Source: Diorhabda sublineata (taxonomy: Eukaryota; Arthropoda; Insecta; Coleoptera; Chrysomelidae). From it: 64,000 bases of DNA. How positions within the stretch are numbered: the stretch's first letter is position 1; the number at the start of each line of letters is the position of its first letter. The notes beneath the pieces were generated by a model. That model was given only the letters and a program-made list of their open reading frames with translations, did not search any database and was not told the DNA's origin. The stretch covers positions 6,649,805 through 6,713,804 of the forward strand of contig NC_079484.1 in assembly GCF_026230105.1 (NCBI RefSeq). The letters run 5' to 3'. Both the position numbers and the translations under genes were made by a program. Below, piece after piece: positions 25,774 through 38,613 of the stretch.

Positions 25774-26393
25774 CTAGATGGAAGGTAATTCAAAAATCAG
25801 AAATTTAAAAATAGTCTAATAATCTGTAAACAAATAGTTTCGTACGAAATGAGTCAGAAAAAGTAATTGTTTTTTATTTCTAGAAATAAATATCTTGACG
25901 GTTTTTCTACAACTTTTAAACAGAAGGAATTTTGAAAGAAAATTCAAATTTCTATATTGTTCTGCGATTACCATGTCTTGAACCTGAACTACATATTGCA
26001 AATAAAATTAATCATTGTCCTATTGTCTAAAGCTTTTCAATTTCTATGGAAGCTTGAAATTATTTTTTTCCAATTTAGAACCAATATAGAAATACGGTAA
26101 TTAGAAAGAGAATAAAACCAATATTGAAACCACCATAGAGCATTAGGTGCTTATAATTATCAAAATTTTGAAGAAATGTAATGGAAATATAAAACTAAGC
26201 GGAAATATTCCAATATGCACTGGCCACTATAATGATATGTAAAATAGAAATTTATTATTAAAAAACAAATATTTTTTTAAAATCTGTCTTAATGATCGAA
26301 TATTTAATAAAAAAAAACGATAGTATATTAGACTAAAATCAATTTAATGCATATTACTGTTGATTATCAATGTAATAAGAATATTTTGTTTAC
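25774..26393 (-). other. kismet intron 2
   Basis: This 620-bp AT-rich interval lies between the donor GTAAACA (26393) and the acceptor CATCTAG (25774). No repeat or gene is seen in it. Confidence 0.8.
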
Positions 26394-26653
26394 CTGCACA
26401 TCTGGCATAGAGTACATATTGTCAGTCTGATAGGGATACTGAGCAGATGATGCTCCACTAGGCGGCCTTACTGCCATTTGACGTTGGTGTTGATATGCCG
26501 CTCCCGGAGGCGGCCCCATAGGTCTATCAGTACCATATCCTTGAGCATACATGCTCTGGGCGTTTGGATCCATATGATTGAAATCCGGTCCACCGAAAGT
26601 CGCCAATTTCTGTAGGGGCGTCTCTTGTGAATATATCGGCTGTTGCTGTTGAG
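26394..26653 (-). CDS. kismet, second coding exon
   Basis: The frame continues from exon 1 through a split Ala codon (G then CT) and gives AQQQQPIYSQETPLQKLATF followed by GGPDFNHMDPNAQSMY. It ends in phase 0 at CAG before GTAAACA. It is rich in Gln, Pro, Gly and Met like the rest of the kismet N-terminus. The acceptor is a T-rich tract ending TTTTTTTAG just upstream of 26653. Confidence 0.92.
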
Positions 26654-26844
26654 CTAAAAAAAGTGAATAAAGGGACTATAATCCACCATCACTTATTTTC
26701 AAGTTTAGGAATGGAGAAGAGGTGATAAAACCATGTTTCACTTCCAAATTAATAATTAAGTTTCTTATATTATTAACCATGATTATGAAGTGCAGTACAC
26801 TTTGGTTTATTCGATACATTAATAAAAATTTTTTTCAAATTTAC

Positions 26845-27004
26845 CTGTAGGATAGGGGTTGGTAGCATTCCTTGGTGCGCCAGTCACCGGCGCCGGATCA
26901 AAACCACTACCCCCAGCACCTCCTCCCCCAGTACCACCACCGAGTTCTGGCAGGCCTTCCAACATTCCGGTACCATCTTCCCCGAACAAGTCGTAAGAGT
27001 CCAT
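26845..27004 (-). CDS. kismet, first coding exon with start codon
   Basis: The ATG at 27002-27004 begins MDSYDLFGEDGTGMLEGLPE. A glycine-rich run follows and the exon ends at CCTACAG before GTAAATT. The start is chosen because an in-frame TGA lies 39 bp upstream and no earlier in-frame ATG exists after it. The short DLFGEDG-like acidic start is typical of CHD6-9 and kismet long isoforms, so this is the long isoform. The 5' leader continues at least to an acceptor near 27062. Confidence 0.9.
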
Positions 27005-27062
27005 CGCTTTAAGCGGCACATATCTTCGCTTCGTCTTTATTGCTCATCTCACTACAGCATCT
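27005..27062 (-). other. kismet 5' untranslated part of the first coding exon
   Basis: On the minus strand an acceptor AATGTTTCAG ends at 27063, immediately upstream of AGATGCTG. The stretch from 27062 to the ATG therefore looks like 5' UTR spliced to a distant non-coding first exon. The pyrimidine tract is weak. Confidence 0.5.
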
Positions 27063-29039
27063 CTGAAACATTAATAAACAATTAATAAAATCTGTACTTT
27101 GTAGAAAATTTGAACATGTCAATCAAAATCTCAAGTTTATCTATTAACCAAAAATTTTGTAGTCAAAGGTGACAAATGTATTTGCAAAAGTAAGTTATTA
27201 AAATGCTACAATCATTTTTTCACCGAGTACAAATCTTAATAAGCTTCTGATCCATTGTTAACGCCTTTCCATACGTTAGAAACAAGATACTACACCATGA
27301 GATCAGATTACATCAGAAATATTACTTCCTTCGACTGATTATAAAAGTAGTAATTCTATCTTCTCATACTAACCTATTTTATATCACTATAAATGTGTAT
27401 AACGAATCGCCAATGCAAGACAGCGCTTTTTACAAACAATATTTTACAATGTAGGGTATAGCTCTACAGGGGTCCCGGCTCTCATTGTGTTTATGTCTAC
27501 CTCCCTGATGCCTAGACAGCAAATAATTTATAGAACACGTGTACCATAATTTTCGAAGTATACAGTTTATTTACCATAAATTTAAATAGTATTTAAACGT
27601 TCGTCACTCTAATTTACTCTGGAGGTCAAAATTTTATAATAAGATACAAAACTTTGATTCAAAAGATTCACCTTATATTTGATACCAAAGTGAAACGTGT
27701 TGTAATCTCTTATGTTTTATTACAATGATTTTATTATATTTAGATATGCCAATTAAAAATAATTCCGATAATAAACATTCAATTACATTTAACAGGAAAT
27801 ATTTTCAGTTAAACACAAATTTCTTATTCATTTTGTGTATACAAGGAATGCTCAATAAATTCCTTGTTTATTTTATTTTCCTTGTCTTTTACTATTGAAA
27901 AACTAATTAAGACAGATTTGTAAAATATTTAATCAGTGAAACATGTATAAATACGACGCCAATTTGAAAAGAAGCTTTTTCAGACCATATTTTGACAAAT
28001 ATTTATTATAGGAAAACAACTGGCTATATGCCACGACGAATATTGAATTACGCCCGGGAAATGTAACAAAGGAATTGTCGCAATTAAATTGTCACAGTTC
28101 TCTTTTTATAGTCTATTTTTATGTAATAATACCGAAGTTCCAATCCAAAACTGAGTATTACAGAATAATCCAAAAATTTTCATTTTATCAAATGTAATAC
28201 AAGTTTTCAGACTTTTATAATCATAAACTGTACTAAATAATAGAAGATTGCAAACCCGCATCATAAGATCTATAAAAATCTATTTGCAAATAAAAGTTAG
28301 AAATTGTGTTTCTTCTTAATTACAAGATTTTCTTCCCGACAAATTTCACTGAAAATGCGATTATGTTAAGTGATGATGAGTCTATAGAAAAAGTGATACG
28401 CCTATGGATTACAAACGCTTCATCATTTTATAACTCTCTCATTCATAAAAATAGACTATAGGAGCACTATGAGTTGAGAATACAAACTAATAAAAATAAT
28501 GTTATATATAAGTATATATCCAAGGGCAAGAGCCAATATATATTTATAAAATCGTTTCAATTGTTGAAATATTTGACAACAATAATATTTGTTAAACAAA
28601 TCTCCATACATATTTTGAAAGACAATAACAAAAACAATTCAGACACCAACAAAAGTAAACATACCAAGGTGGATTCACAAACATTCTATGAATTTTTCCC
28701 ACTTACTCGAGACAATAAAATATGATTAACTTTAAGCAATTATATAAATCACAAGTCGATGTTTTTGGTTATGTTAGTATGTAATAATGTATCAAGTGAA
28801 ATTAATAGTCAACTTTAATGAGTATTTATTTAAAATAAGTATTACGATAGGTATATATACATTTCTAATATTTCCTACTGATGTAATCGGACATTTTGAA
28901 AATTACATTTTTGATATATTCTAGTAAATATATATTATGAAGGGTGTTTTCTTTAATACGGAGACTTTAAATTGAATTTATAATAAATTTGAAGACGTTG
29001 CTCTATTCATGGTAATTTGCAAGACCAAACTAACTTAAA
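27063..29039. other. kismet 5' intron or upstream DNA, nothing recognised
   Basis: AT-rich DNA. A small less AT-rich patch (27420-27540, with CTCTACAGGGGTCCCGGCTC) could be a non-coding exon but has no supporting signal I trust. The open frame at 28474-28725 has no family resemblance. Confidence 0.35.
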
Positions 29040-29900
29040 AATAACCAAGAACTGTGAAATTCGTTGTAGAGTCAAATTGCAGTTGTCCCAAAGGGGAAAC
29101 TTGTTATGCTCTCCAAATTCCATATTTCCAAGAGGATCGGTCCCATTATAAAAGCTCTGCACCCTAATTAGGGAACTTTTAATGCTCTCCAGGTCCCATA
29201 TTTTCTATTTCTTCCTTTAGTTACAGTTACAGAGTTTTCGTGTCTTGCTTAAGTCTTCTTCCACATTCTGTACCCATTTTGGTCTTGATTTGTGTCGTCT
29301 CTTTGTTCTGTTTGGGTTCCATTGCAGTATTGAACATACAATCACTCCCTTTCCTCTCCCCAAAATCTCCTATAACCACTTAGCTCTGTATTGTTTTATC
29401 AACTTCATTAAATTTTCTTATCATTTTTGTCCAATTTCCAAATTTGTTCTAGTTCTATGTTCTTATGATATTTATGTCCTCATAATATTACTTCTAAATA
29501 CCCACAAGTCTTCTTCATATTGTTTCATCTACTCAGATGTATACTATTGATTCAATCGCAGTATTATAAATATTTATTTTAGATTTTATTCACTTTTGAA
29601 CATTTTTTTTTTCATTGCAAAGAAAGTTCTATTTGCATTCAATAGTTTTTGGATATTGTAACACGAAGATATCCAAATTCTTTTACTTCTTCGAGTTTTC
29701 TTTTACATATTTTGATATTCCCAACTATGTTTTCATTTTCTAATGATAGTATTTTTAGTTTATTGTGAGTCCAATCCTTTCCTTTTGTCTTAAAAATTCC
29801 ATCAGCATCTTATTCATTACTTTTGTTCTTGTCTTGATAACAACTACTATATCATCAATGTATGCAATGACTTGTCTTCATCATTTTATAAGATTTATTT
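29040..29900 (-). mobile_element. RTE-like non-LTR retrotransposon relic with the catalytic box
   Basis: The minus strand reads AYIDDIVVVIKTRTKVMNKM then LMEFLRQKERIGLTINKLK and, after a gap, EFGYLRVTISKNY. This is the Y-ADD active-site block, thumb-side helix and YLGVTI motif of a reverse transcriptase, with the second catalytic-box residue changed from Ala to Ile. Further on, RTKRRHKSRPKWVQNVEEDL matches the GR-R-R-W---V-EDL tail of these elements. Stops and frameshifts make it inactive. Confidence 0.8.
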
Positions 29901-31599
29901 TAATTAGTTTGTTAATTACAAAGGTTGAGGTAAGGTTAAATTAAATTGTTGATTATGTTCAACTTCTTTGTTAACTGTAAAATCATCAGTTTGTGTTTAA
30001 GTGTATGCATAGTTTGTAACCAATTTTCTTGGTATTTTTGCAATTCTATTTTTTCTGTTTATTACCGAAACCCATCTCAAAATCAATAAAGAGTTATTTC
30101 TATCTAGTTTATATTCAAATTATTTTAATATTTGATTATCATAATGGTAACGTCTCATTAGATGGAACCTGAAGTTCTTGGTTGATTCACCAAGTTGTCC
30201 TAGATTTGTGTTAATTTTATTAATCACAACTTGTTAATTATTTAAAAACAGATTTAATTTGAGCTACTTAATTAAAATAACATATACTAAATAATTTATT
30301 TTCTCTTCATACTTGCATGTAAACTAAATATTGATTTATAACTGTAAATATTAATAGAATAGATGCAATTAGGCACTTGAAGGCTAATTGAAGCATCTGT
30401 TTTATGTGGCAGTTATGTACCTACCCAGCATATATCCTATATTTTATATAATTTTCATGATAAAAATTGTACTATTTAAAAATACACTCAATGTTACAAC
30501 AGCACAACACTCACAAAATAATAAAAGACTACTAGTTGGTTATTTGAAGCTTGTAATGATACGAGGTCCAGGTAGGTATGGGGACCTATCAACTGTTATG
30601 CATTGACATAGGGTACTATTAATAAAATGTAACTAATCTCAAAGGTATAGTCATTTTGCACCTTAACCAAAATCAGGTAATAAAATGTTTAGACAAGGTT
30701 TCCCTCCAAACAAACAAATGTTCAACTGAAAGTACTGAATAATATTTAATGCTATACACTAAGGGTGAAATATTTTCTATTATTTAATTTTTTAATATAG
30801 ATTCCAGTAAATAAATATTTAACCTCACTTTCTCAACACGTGCTAAGTGAAATACATTGTATTCAATTTTATAGAAAAAGCTAACTACATCATTATATGT
30901 ACGCTAATTTGATTCAAGTTTAGCATAAATTCGTGCAAAAATAATTTGATCAAACCTAACAACTCTGTACAAGTGAGCATACAAAAAAAGTTCCACTTTT
31001 ACTTTGAAGACAAGTACAAATTTTTCAAATATTTGTAAGAAAATTGTTTTTTTCTTGACATTGACGAAATGTTTCAGAACAAGAATATATATTCGATGTA
31101 TAAAGTAGAGGATTTCTTACACACAAGATATATCAGTTTGATCTTCTCAGAAACAAATCCATTCTACTCTATTCTACTAGGAGAACATTTTTTTAGGATA
31201 CAAGCATATAGATTGAACATTAACCTTTTCAAGTCAATGATATTCCACTGTCATAGAAGCCCCTTTCTTGGCACATCTACCAAAATTTTACTCAAAATAT
31301 GTTTAAAAGGCAGCTATTTTTTAATTGGGAAATAAAAGGGATGAAAAGAAATTTCACCAAAACTTAAATTATTGTTATTTTATATTATGGGTAATAAATA
31401 TTATAGGTATACTCTGTATCTTTAATAATTTAATGAATTAAATTATAAAACAATAAAATATAATATTGGACAATATAATATTGGACATATCAAAAATTAG
31501 ATGAACTTTTACAAAAAAAAATTGATTGTCCACAAAGTTCATAATACAAAAAAAAACTCATTGATAACAGAAGCAAATTAGACATGTCAACTATGACCA
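29901..31599. other. AT-rich non-coding DNA
   Basis: No gene, RNA or repeat was recognised. Open frames near 30388-30606 and 31069-31335 are AT-driven and show no domain. Confidence 0.35.
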
Positions 31600-32120
31600 G
31601 TTGAGTGTATTATGTAAGAATTAATGTTTCAAGATCCACAAGTCACCGAGAAGCTAAGAAACTGGAATTTTGTTGTACAAGAAATGAGACATTTCATTCA
31701 GATTTTCTGATACGAAAAATTAAATTTCTGGCATCAAATATGGTATGTCTGGCAGTTATACTTTATTTATAGTATTGTTAATACTCATAAATATTTAATG
31801 TTTGATACCTAAAATGGAACTAGAAGGACGATTGTTTATTACCAGATAAAGCTGTCTGTCATACGTCAAAAACAGTATTTAATTAATTTAAAGACAACAA
31901 TATTAGACAAAGTCTCAAGCAACCCTAACTTATAGTGTGAAATTAGAAGAAGACATTCATCTATCTCCTGCAATATCAGTGAGATAGCTATAATTTAAGA
32001 AGTATGACATGGATTCATCTCACAAGATTGCCAATGACTTGTACATACAAGGCACAAGATGATTTCTATTGCTATCAAAGCTAAAGAAGATCCAATAGCC
32101 ATGTTTCGTTAATGTTTATA
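31600..32120 (+). mobile_element. Tc1-like transposase relic
   Basis: A plus-strand broken frame reads KAVCHTSKTVFN then FKDNNI. This resembles the D-A-CHTSK-V--F--NNI segment around the second catalytic Asp of Tc1-like transposases, with the Asp itself apparently lost. Just upstream, 31628-31710 is open in two frames (one begins MFQDPQVTEKLRNWNF) but is unassigned. The assignment is moderate because no terminal repeats were found. Confidence 0.45.
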
Positions 32121-33191
32121 AAGTTTGTATTTTTTAAAGCTATTATTTTTGATTTTTCTTTCAAAGTTGTAAACTAGAATTTTATGAAAATGCTTGATGA
32201 AAGGTATAAAACCTTGCAATTAATATTTTCATCTAAAATGTTACTGCCTAAACATTTCACAATAAATTTTCTTTATAAAAGACTTTATTATACAGAAAAA
32301 TAAGTTTCTTGAAAACTTTTCAATTCATAGCTGATTTTGCAAAACTGTTAAATGTTAGAAATTAGCCTATGTTTTAAAGAGCTATACATCAAAAAATTAA
32401 ATTTCGAATGTATACTTTACATATTACAAGAGTCATTTCATCTATCTAGGAGCACATTGTATTAAGGGTCAAAGTTAACAGGCTTAATATCAAACCTCAA
32501 AAGTATGTAGTTATGCAAAATATATTGATTTTCACTTGAAAATTATGATGCTCTATTTAATTAAATATTATCTGTAAAGGGAGATTCTTCAAAAAAAATA
32601 GAGAATTAGGAATATGTGTGCCAATTAAAATAAGGCACATTTCATAAGAAATGATTGTTGTATATTACAGATAGATAAGGTAGCAGTAATTTGCTCACAA
32701 ATTTTAAGATTCGCTATAATAATAATTTTGGAATTATGTATTTGTGCATTAAAATTAATATTTTGTGCTTTAGTAGTGTCAAAAATGGAATAAATTTCTT
32801 CAATTTCTTACTCCTTAGAGCTTTTTATATGTTTTTGTTGATAAATAGTGTGATATTTATTTCGGTCTTTATCAAAGTGGAATAAACACATCTATTATTT
32901 GGTCTCCTCAAAACAAATGCATTCTACTACCTTGGTAAGAAGTAATTGGATCAATCAAGAGCATTAGAATTTTTCCCCATTAGTTCATCTGAAGGTGCAC
33001 AAACGAATGATCCAAGATACAAATATATGTATTTTATAATTGTGTAAATTCAAATATTTAATTTGTTGTTTGGCTCTTCTACAAAGCGTAAACGGATTTC
33101 GGAACATATATTTACTTTGGTGATGGCATACACACCCCTATCAATCTAATCCATAGCAGATAATTTTATAGTTTTATTTTTTTCTTGTTAG

Positions 33192-33292
33192 ATGATCTGA
33201 AGGAAGTGGAACAAAGGAAAGACTTAAGTAGAAGTAACAGTGATAATAAAGGATATGAATATAGACACAATAGATGTTTTCATGACATATAA
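33192..33292 (+). other. candidate terminal coding exon, unassigned
   Basis: A strong acceptor (T-rich tract, then CTTGTTAG ending at 33191) is followed by a 33-codon open frame with hydrophilic, non-AT-biased composition: DDLKEVEQRKDLSRSNSDNK then GYEYRHNRCFHDI and TAA at 33290-33292. AATAAA polyadenylation signals occur at about 33642. I could not find partner exons upstream on the plus strand, so this may be chance. It is antisense to the presumed kismet 5' intron. Confidence 0.25.
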
Positions 33293-33899
33293 GAATTTAT
33301 TAGGGAGTTGTTGATTTGTATCTGTTTAAACCTATTATATTGTTTTTATATAATATGGATTTTAATTCAGTACGTACTATTTTGTATACTTATACTATAT
33401 ACATTTATAAGTATGACACATCCTTATATAAATTAATAGAATTTATTATGTAAAAATTAAATGTTAATACTTAAGTTCGTCTTAAACAAGTCATCATCTT
33501 CTATCGAGTTTCCTCTAAGTGTAACTTTAATCTTAACATGACAGAAATAAAGAATATTTCACACATTTTGAGTCCAGTAATACAATCTTTATAAAGTTAA
33601 TGTGATCTAGTACTAAATAAAGGTGTGTCTTGTTCATTTCCAATAAAACAAAAGACATAAAAAAACATGGTAACATTTTAAATTACAGCATGCCAAATGT
33701 CTTCCAATATCCTTATTTCACTAATGTATTTCTACAATTTCTATATTAATTGCCATAACGCATGCAACATACCTACCAAATATATTAGTGTATTCAAATT
33801 GTCTCAAAATCGCAGGGAAGTCGTCGAGATACGATTAAAACCAAAGGGGAAAAGCTATACGCTTATGTCTACTAAAAAACCATGAGCTGTACAACTTTT
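33293..33899. other. AT-rich non-coding DNA
   Basis: Nothing beyond the possible 3' UTR of the candidate exon at 33.2 kb is seen. Confidence 0.35.
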
Positions 33900-35300
33900 C
33901 ACCCCCCGGGCCCAATCACCGATGAGCGAGCACAATGAAAGACAGAGACAGACAGAAATCGAAACGAATTAATTAAAAAAAATTATCATAATATCCGCAG
34001 CTCAGCAGCAGTACCAACAAACACAACTAATTAAAATCAATATATGCGACCTAAAAATAAATGTATATTCACGAAATCCGAAAACGTATCGTATCTTAGG
34101 TGTACGTTAATTTCATACTCCTATGCGATAATTGCAACAGAAGATGCAAGACAATTATAAAAATTGATTTGTATAACTACTCATACCGAGGATTACAAGA
34201 CTGCAGGGGAAAATTCGATACGTTATAATAGTACGATAAAGATGTTCTTTGTTTTTTTTTTCATGGCGCGAGACTACGATTGATATGAAATCGCTACAAC
34301 CGACAGCGAGTTATCAATCTAGCCGGCATAGAGAACAATGAACCTTTCCGAAGTTACGACCGCCATTTAGAGATGTCCACCGCTTGGGTTCGAAATTAGC
34401 GACATTGCGGTATCTATCAAAGCAAAGGTCAACATTGAGACTATTGTTATTACCGAAAACTATTCTCCTTGTAAAATACACACTCACCTGAGAGTTTTCC
34501 AATTCCTTTTATTTTTGATCAGAATTTAGAACAGACATACATGCACTTACACTAGCCATAATGAGTGAAAAGAGACTACTTAATTGGTTAGAATAATACG
34601 ATTCGGTATTTAGTTGTCGAAACACAACCAATCAGGTGATATCTTGTAAAGAAATGTTGATTTTCCAAGAACCAATAGCGATTTAGGATTGACACAATTC
34701 ACGCAAAACAACTCGATTTTCCAACAATATGTTTTCACTAATCCACATTCGCATTCAGATTTATAAAAATACTAACATGCTTTAAATCTATAATCACGTT
34801 GTAACGACAAACAACTTACCATGAACACCGTTGATTATGTGTATCAGTTCAGGCACTACTGCAACTACCAATATTCGATTTACACTTGTTTTCACTGTTT
34901 CTACACTTTTCCGAACTATTTAATGGCCTTAATTACATTTGATTCGACTTCGCGTTACTTATCGTTATATTTAATACTGCTTATATACAAGAAACTAATT
35001 AGATTTTGTGTACAAACTGCTCACAGAAATGAGACTCCATTTTATCATTACGCTTGTGATGTTGATTGATTGTCTGGTGCGCCCTCTGTCGCGTGTCATT
35101 ACCCGCGAATATTTGAATATCGGATCGCCCATTATTCCAGATAATTCTGTCGATTTTCACATAGGAAATATTTATCATTTTTGTCGATATACCGACTTGT
35201 ACTAAAACTGATAATGACATAATGTTTTTTAAAAGTAAAATATACGAATAAGAGTGGCGTACAGTTGATATTTTTAAAAGGGCCATATTACACTCAGTAA
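33900..35300 (-). promoter_or_regulatory. candidate kismet promoter region with two possible first-exon donors
   Basis: After 7 kb of AT-rich DNA the composition changes here, with CpG-containing patches at 33900-33940, 34260-34420 and 35070-35160. On the minus strand two consensus donors occur: CTCTCAG followed by GTGAGTG (exon end 34488) and TTCATG followed by GTAAGTT (exon end 34820). Either could be a non-coding first exon joining the acceptor at 27063. An initiator-like TTCACTCATT lies about 80 bp upstream of the first donor. This is inference from signals only. Confidence 0.3.
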
Positions 35301-36513
35301 ATTATGTTAGCCTGCGCTAAAGCTCAAGTTACGGTTATTTGATCGACACAATATATTTATTAAATTTAATAAGATTACCTTAAAAAAATAGTATTTTATG
35401 TCTCGAAAATTGTTATATAACGAACATATGTGAATAATTTTTCCTCCTAACCTGATTTCTGGCATACGGTACTGACTTGTTGGAACCAAATTTGTAAACG
35501 TCTGTAACGGTCGTTTGTTTATAAAGTCGCCAATTTTGAATGTGTCCAAAGAAATTAAAATAATTTATATGGACATTTATGTTAAAACGAATATTGGTTA
35601 CATTTTGTTTCATAGTTTGAATTAATGTAAGTAAGAAAAGTAGGCTTCATCGGATAATTTATACAAGGTGCTATGGTTTGATGTATGTATAGTATAGTTT
35701 ATTATTAGGTATAATTCATGACATTTTAGGTTTTTCTACTATTGATACTACTTCATATTCGGCAAATTCATTAAATATCAATTATTTCTTGGAAATTTTT
35801 AATGAAAATCAATATCAATATTTATATTAATATTGTATTTATTCACTTATTTTATAACTGTTGATTATCTAATTTCTATTTCTATATAGATGCCTATTAT
35901 TAAAAACCCAATTTACTATGTTTATTAAATTATATTTGTTCAAGATTTTATTCGGGATTTTTAATTACTTTCAATTCTAATAAACATATGTACAGATTTA
36001 TATTATTAATTATTATATCTCACATTTTCCAAAAAGTTGTATTTCAAAATTATTGGGTGCTTTATTTTATTTAATACCTCTCCATTACCTGGTAATTGCT
36101 GATTTGGTCTCTTTTCATATATTTTGTTTTTTCATTTAATAAAGAAATAAGGTAAAAGATATAAAAATAAAATTTAATAAATATATTCAAATATCTAGAT
36201 AAATAACTAACAAGAGAAATCAATTGATAAAAATGTAACATGCAATTAATATAACAATATCAGTTATAACTATATAGTGTTACGAACTCGTCCACAACAT
36301 GAACCGTGCAACCGATCCTGTTAGTTTATGTTGATGTTAATAACATCTAAAATTTGGTGTACAAATTTCCAAGAACGACAAATCTTTTTATAACTTATTC
36401 GCAGTATGTCAATGCCGTTTTCGTAGAATGAATTCCTGGAAAGGCCTTTTTACATTCATCAAAAAACTTCCTCAAAATTTAAAAACGTAACAATATCAGT
36501 TTTTAAAACATTT
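35301..36513. other. intergenic DNA between kismet upstream region and Rpp30
   Basis: Mostly AT-rich. The patch 36280-36480 is less AT-rich and contains a broken minus-strand frame (RKFFDECKKAFPGIHSTKTA) that may be a transposon relic; I cannot assign it. Confidence 0.35.
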
Positions 36514-36519
36514 TTTATT
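36514..36519 (-). terminator. Rpp30 polyadenylation signal
   Basis: AATAAA on the minus strand lies about 63 bp downstream of the Rpp30 stop codon, at the usual place for a 3' end-processing signal. Confidence 0.65.
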
Positions 36520-36581
36520 AAACATATATTTGATATCTAATAATACAAAAAATCCAAAAACTATATAATGTAATTTTTGTT

Positions 36582-36721
36582 TCAAGTTTTAGTTTTTTTC
36601 TGTTTCGGTTCCTCAGTATCTATTTCTTCTTCTTCATCATCGTTACTGCTAATTTCAACCACTTCCATTGTACTAGTTACATGTTCTACAAACATTACAG
36701 ATTTACCAAGTCTTCTGCCCA
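36582..36721 (-). CDS. Rpp30, sixth (last) coding exon with stop
   Basis: The split Val codon (G then TG) links it to exon 5. It encodes GRRLGKSVMFVEHVTSTMEV followed by an acidic tract (NDDEEEEIDTEE) and a basic end (KQKKTKT), with the TGA at 36582-36584. A short acidic and basic tail after the PHP-like fold is usual in RPP30. The acceptor is TTTTTAG just upstream of 36721. Confidence 0.88.
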
Positions 36722-37730
36722 CTAAAAACAAAAAAATATTCCAACAATAAGAGAATCACTTTTTGAATATTTCATCAATTCTCAAGAATAATTTAGAACA
36801 GTTACGTGTACCCATGAAATCAATAATTACAGAGGTAGAGTCATATATAAATAATTCTAAACCCGTATATACCCACTGTGGGTGTTTTTATTTTTCATTC
36901 AAGGGCCAACTTCTGTTGTGACATATATCCATGTTATCCTTTTATCTGAAATTGTGTTTTCCCTGATTTCTTTGAGCTTCCTCTTACCTAAATCTAAAAC
37001 TTGTTAAATCTTTTTTGCTGGTCAATTGCAATATATTCTAGAAAGGTGTCAAAATTTTCATTTTGTATTAAATCTTTTTGATGAATAAATTTATTTTGCT
37101 TTATTTTCGAAGAAATTTGTAGTTGTGCCCAATTTTTACTACCCAAAAGTAAAATTTAGGTATCTTGATAATCAAGACCTTGTGCTACCTTTTTATGGCC
37201 GTTCTTTTAGTACATATCAACTTGTTCATACAATTGTAGAGTACCATTTGAGTTCTAACCTCACATCAAAAAGAAAAGAATTCACAGTTCGAGTATAAGT
37301 CTTTTCCTTGTTTCTACTTAGAAAAAGCTCAGGAAATCTGAGAATAGAGTTGAGGCCAATAGGTTAAAAGAGCTTTTTTCTCTATGAAGAGTTAAAATAA
37401 ATTACAGTCCCTTTCAAAATAACCTTCATCGGGATATTAAAATACCCGTTGATTCATAAAAGTGCAAGAGAAAAAGAGTAAAAATATCCTCATTACAATG
37501 AGAAATTTATAAATCAATTTTTCTTGTTCTTGAAGTTATATAACTAAAATTACTATTTTGCTAGAATAGTTAAAACAGAATAGAAAAAAATATTAGACAA
37601 TAAACAATCAATTGGCATAAAGAAAATACTAAAAAATATATAAAATTGACGTGGGGACATTTGATTACAACTTTTAAATGATTTTCGTTTTTGAACATTT
37701 GAAATGTACAATTTAAAAAAATGTACTTAC
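36722..37730 (-). other. Rpp30 intron 5
   Basis: This 1.0-kb intron runs between donor GTAAGTAC at 37730 and acceptor TTTTTAG at 36722. No transposon was recognised in it. Confidence 0.7.
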
Positions 37731-37810
37731 CAGAATTTAAAATTACTTTACTAGGACAATGGGAAACTGCAGTTTTGCATTGTAACTCGCTTAAACCAAA
37801 TAAAAAGCCC
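37731..37810 (-). CDS. Rpp30, fifth coding exon
   Basis: It joins exon 4 through a split Met codon (AT then G) and reads GFLFGLSELQCKTAVSHCPS then KVILNSG. This corresponds to the G-LFGL----AK-A-S--C--V---G block near the C-terminal end of the RPP30 fold. The donor is GTAAGTAC and the acceptor ACATCACAG. Confidence 0.93.
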
Positions 37811-38079
37811 CTGTGATGTTTACACGCTAAGGAAAATGATAGTTTGAACAATTCTTATAACTACACAAAATATTTTCCAATAGGTTACTCCCAAAGTCTT
37901 ATATTGAACATATTTGACATGGACTCTGAGCGGTTGTTGTAGTGACCAAAAAAGGCTTAAAAATACATGGGATAAAATTGTAAGAGAAATAGGAAAAAGA
38001 GGATTGAAATAAGACCAGAAAAATACAAAATATATAGAAATTGAAAGAAACAAGGAAGTTCACAAATAAGAAACAATAA

Positions 38080-38480
38080 AGATGAATGACCTCAACTTCG
38101 ATCACATTCAAATACTTGGAAACAATAATGAGACAAGACATAGAATCCATGCAGGAGAAAGGGGATATAATAAGTACAAAATCATAATGCATAATGTGGC
38201 ATAACTAAGCATATTTGAGAGGAAAATAATTAGGAAAATTCATGGACCAGTGAAAATTGGAAATAATGAGTATAGAGAACTTATGAAACATAAAATTAAG
38301 AATACAACAGCATGACACATTAATAGAATGGAAAAACGGCGGGGTATAAGGAAAATTACAGAATTTAGAATGAACGGAAAAAGACTGCACAAGATATGGA
38401 AAGTCCAGGAGTACGTGACTGGAATAAATTGATGCAGAAATGAGAGAACTGGAGAACAATAGTCAATGCTGGTAAAACAT
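38080..38480 (+). mobile_element. RTE-like retrotransposon relic
   Basis: Broken plus-strand frames read FKYLETIMRQDIESMQE, the YLG-T block, then IFERKIIRKIHGPVKI then NEYRELMKHK, the ERK-LR-I-GP---NG--R-R---E block that follows the reverse transcriptase of many insect RTE-like elements. Frameshifts are frequent. It lies in Rpp30 intron 4, antisense to the gene. Confidence 0.7.
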
Positions 38481-38613
38481 GTATGAAACCGTAACTAGGT
38501 AATGATAAAATGTGGGTTGACTACCCACATAAATACATGGTGAAAAACTTTCAATCTAAGCAGCTACAATTCTAATGTATATACAAGTATTTGACATATA
38601 TTAAAACCAGTTA

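Noticed and set aside
34314..34502. A 62-codon open frame on the minus strand in the candidate kismet promoter region.
   Set aside because: Its nominal start is not ATG and it reads across a consensus splice donor, so it is more likely UTR and intron.
37820..38459. Several overlapping minus-strand open frames of 77-97 codons.
   Set aside because: They are the complement of an RTE-like relic on the plus strand and have no coherent protein features.
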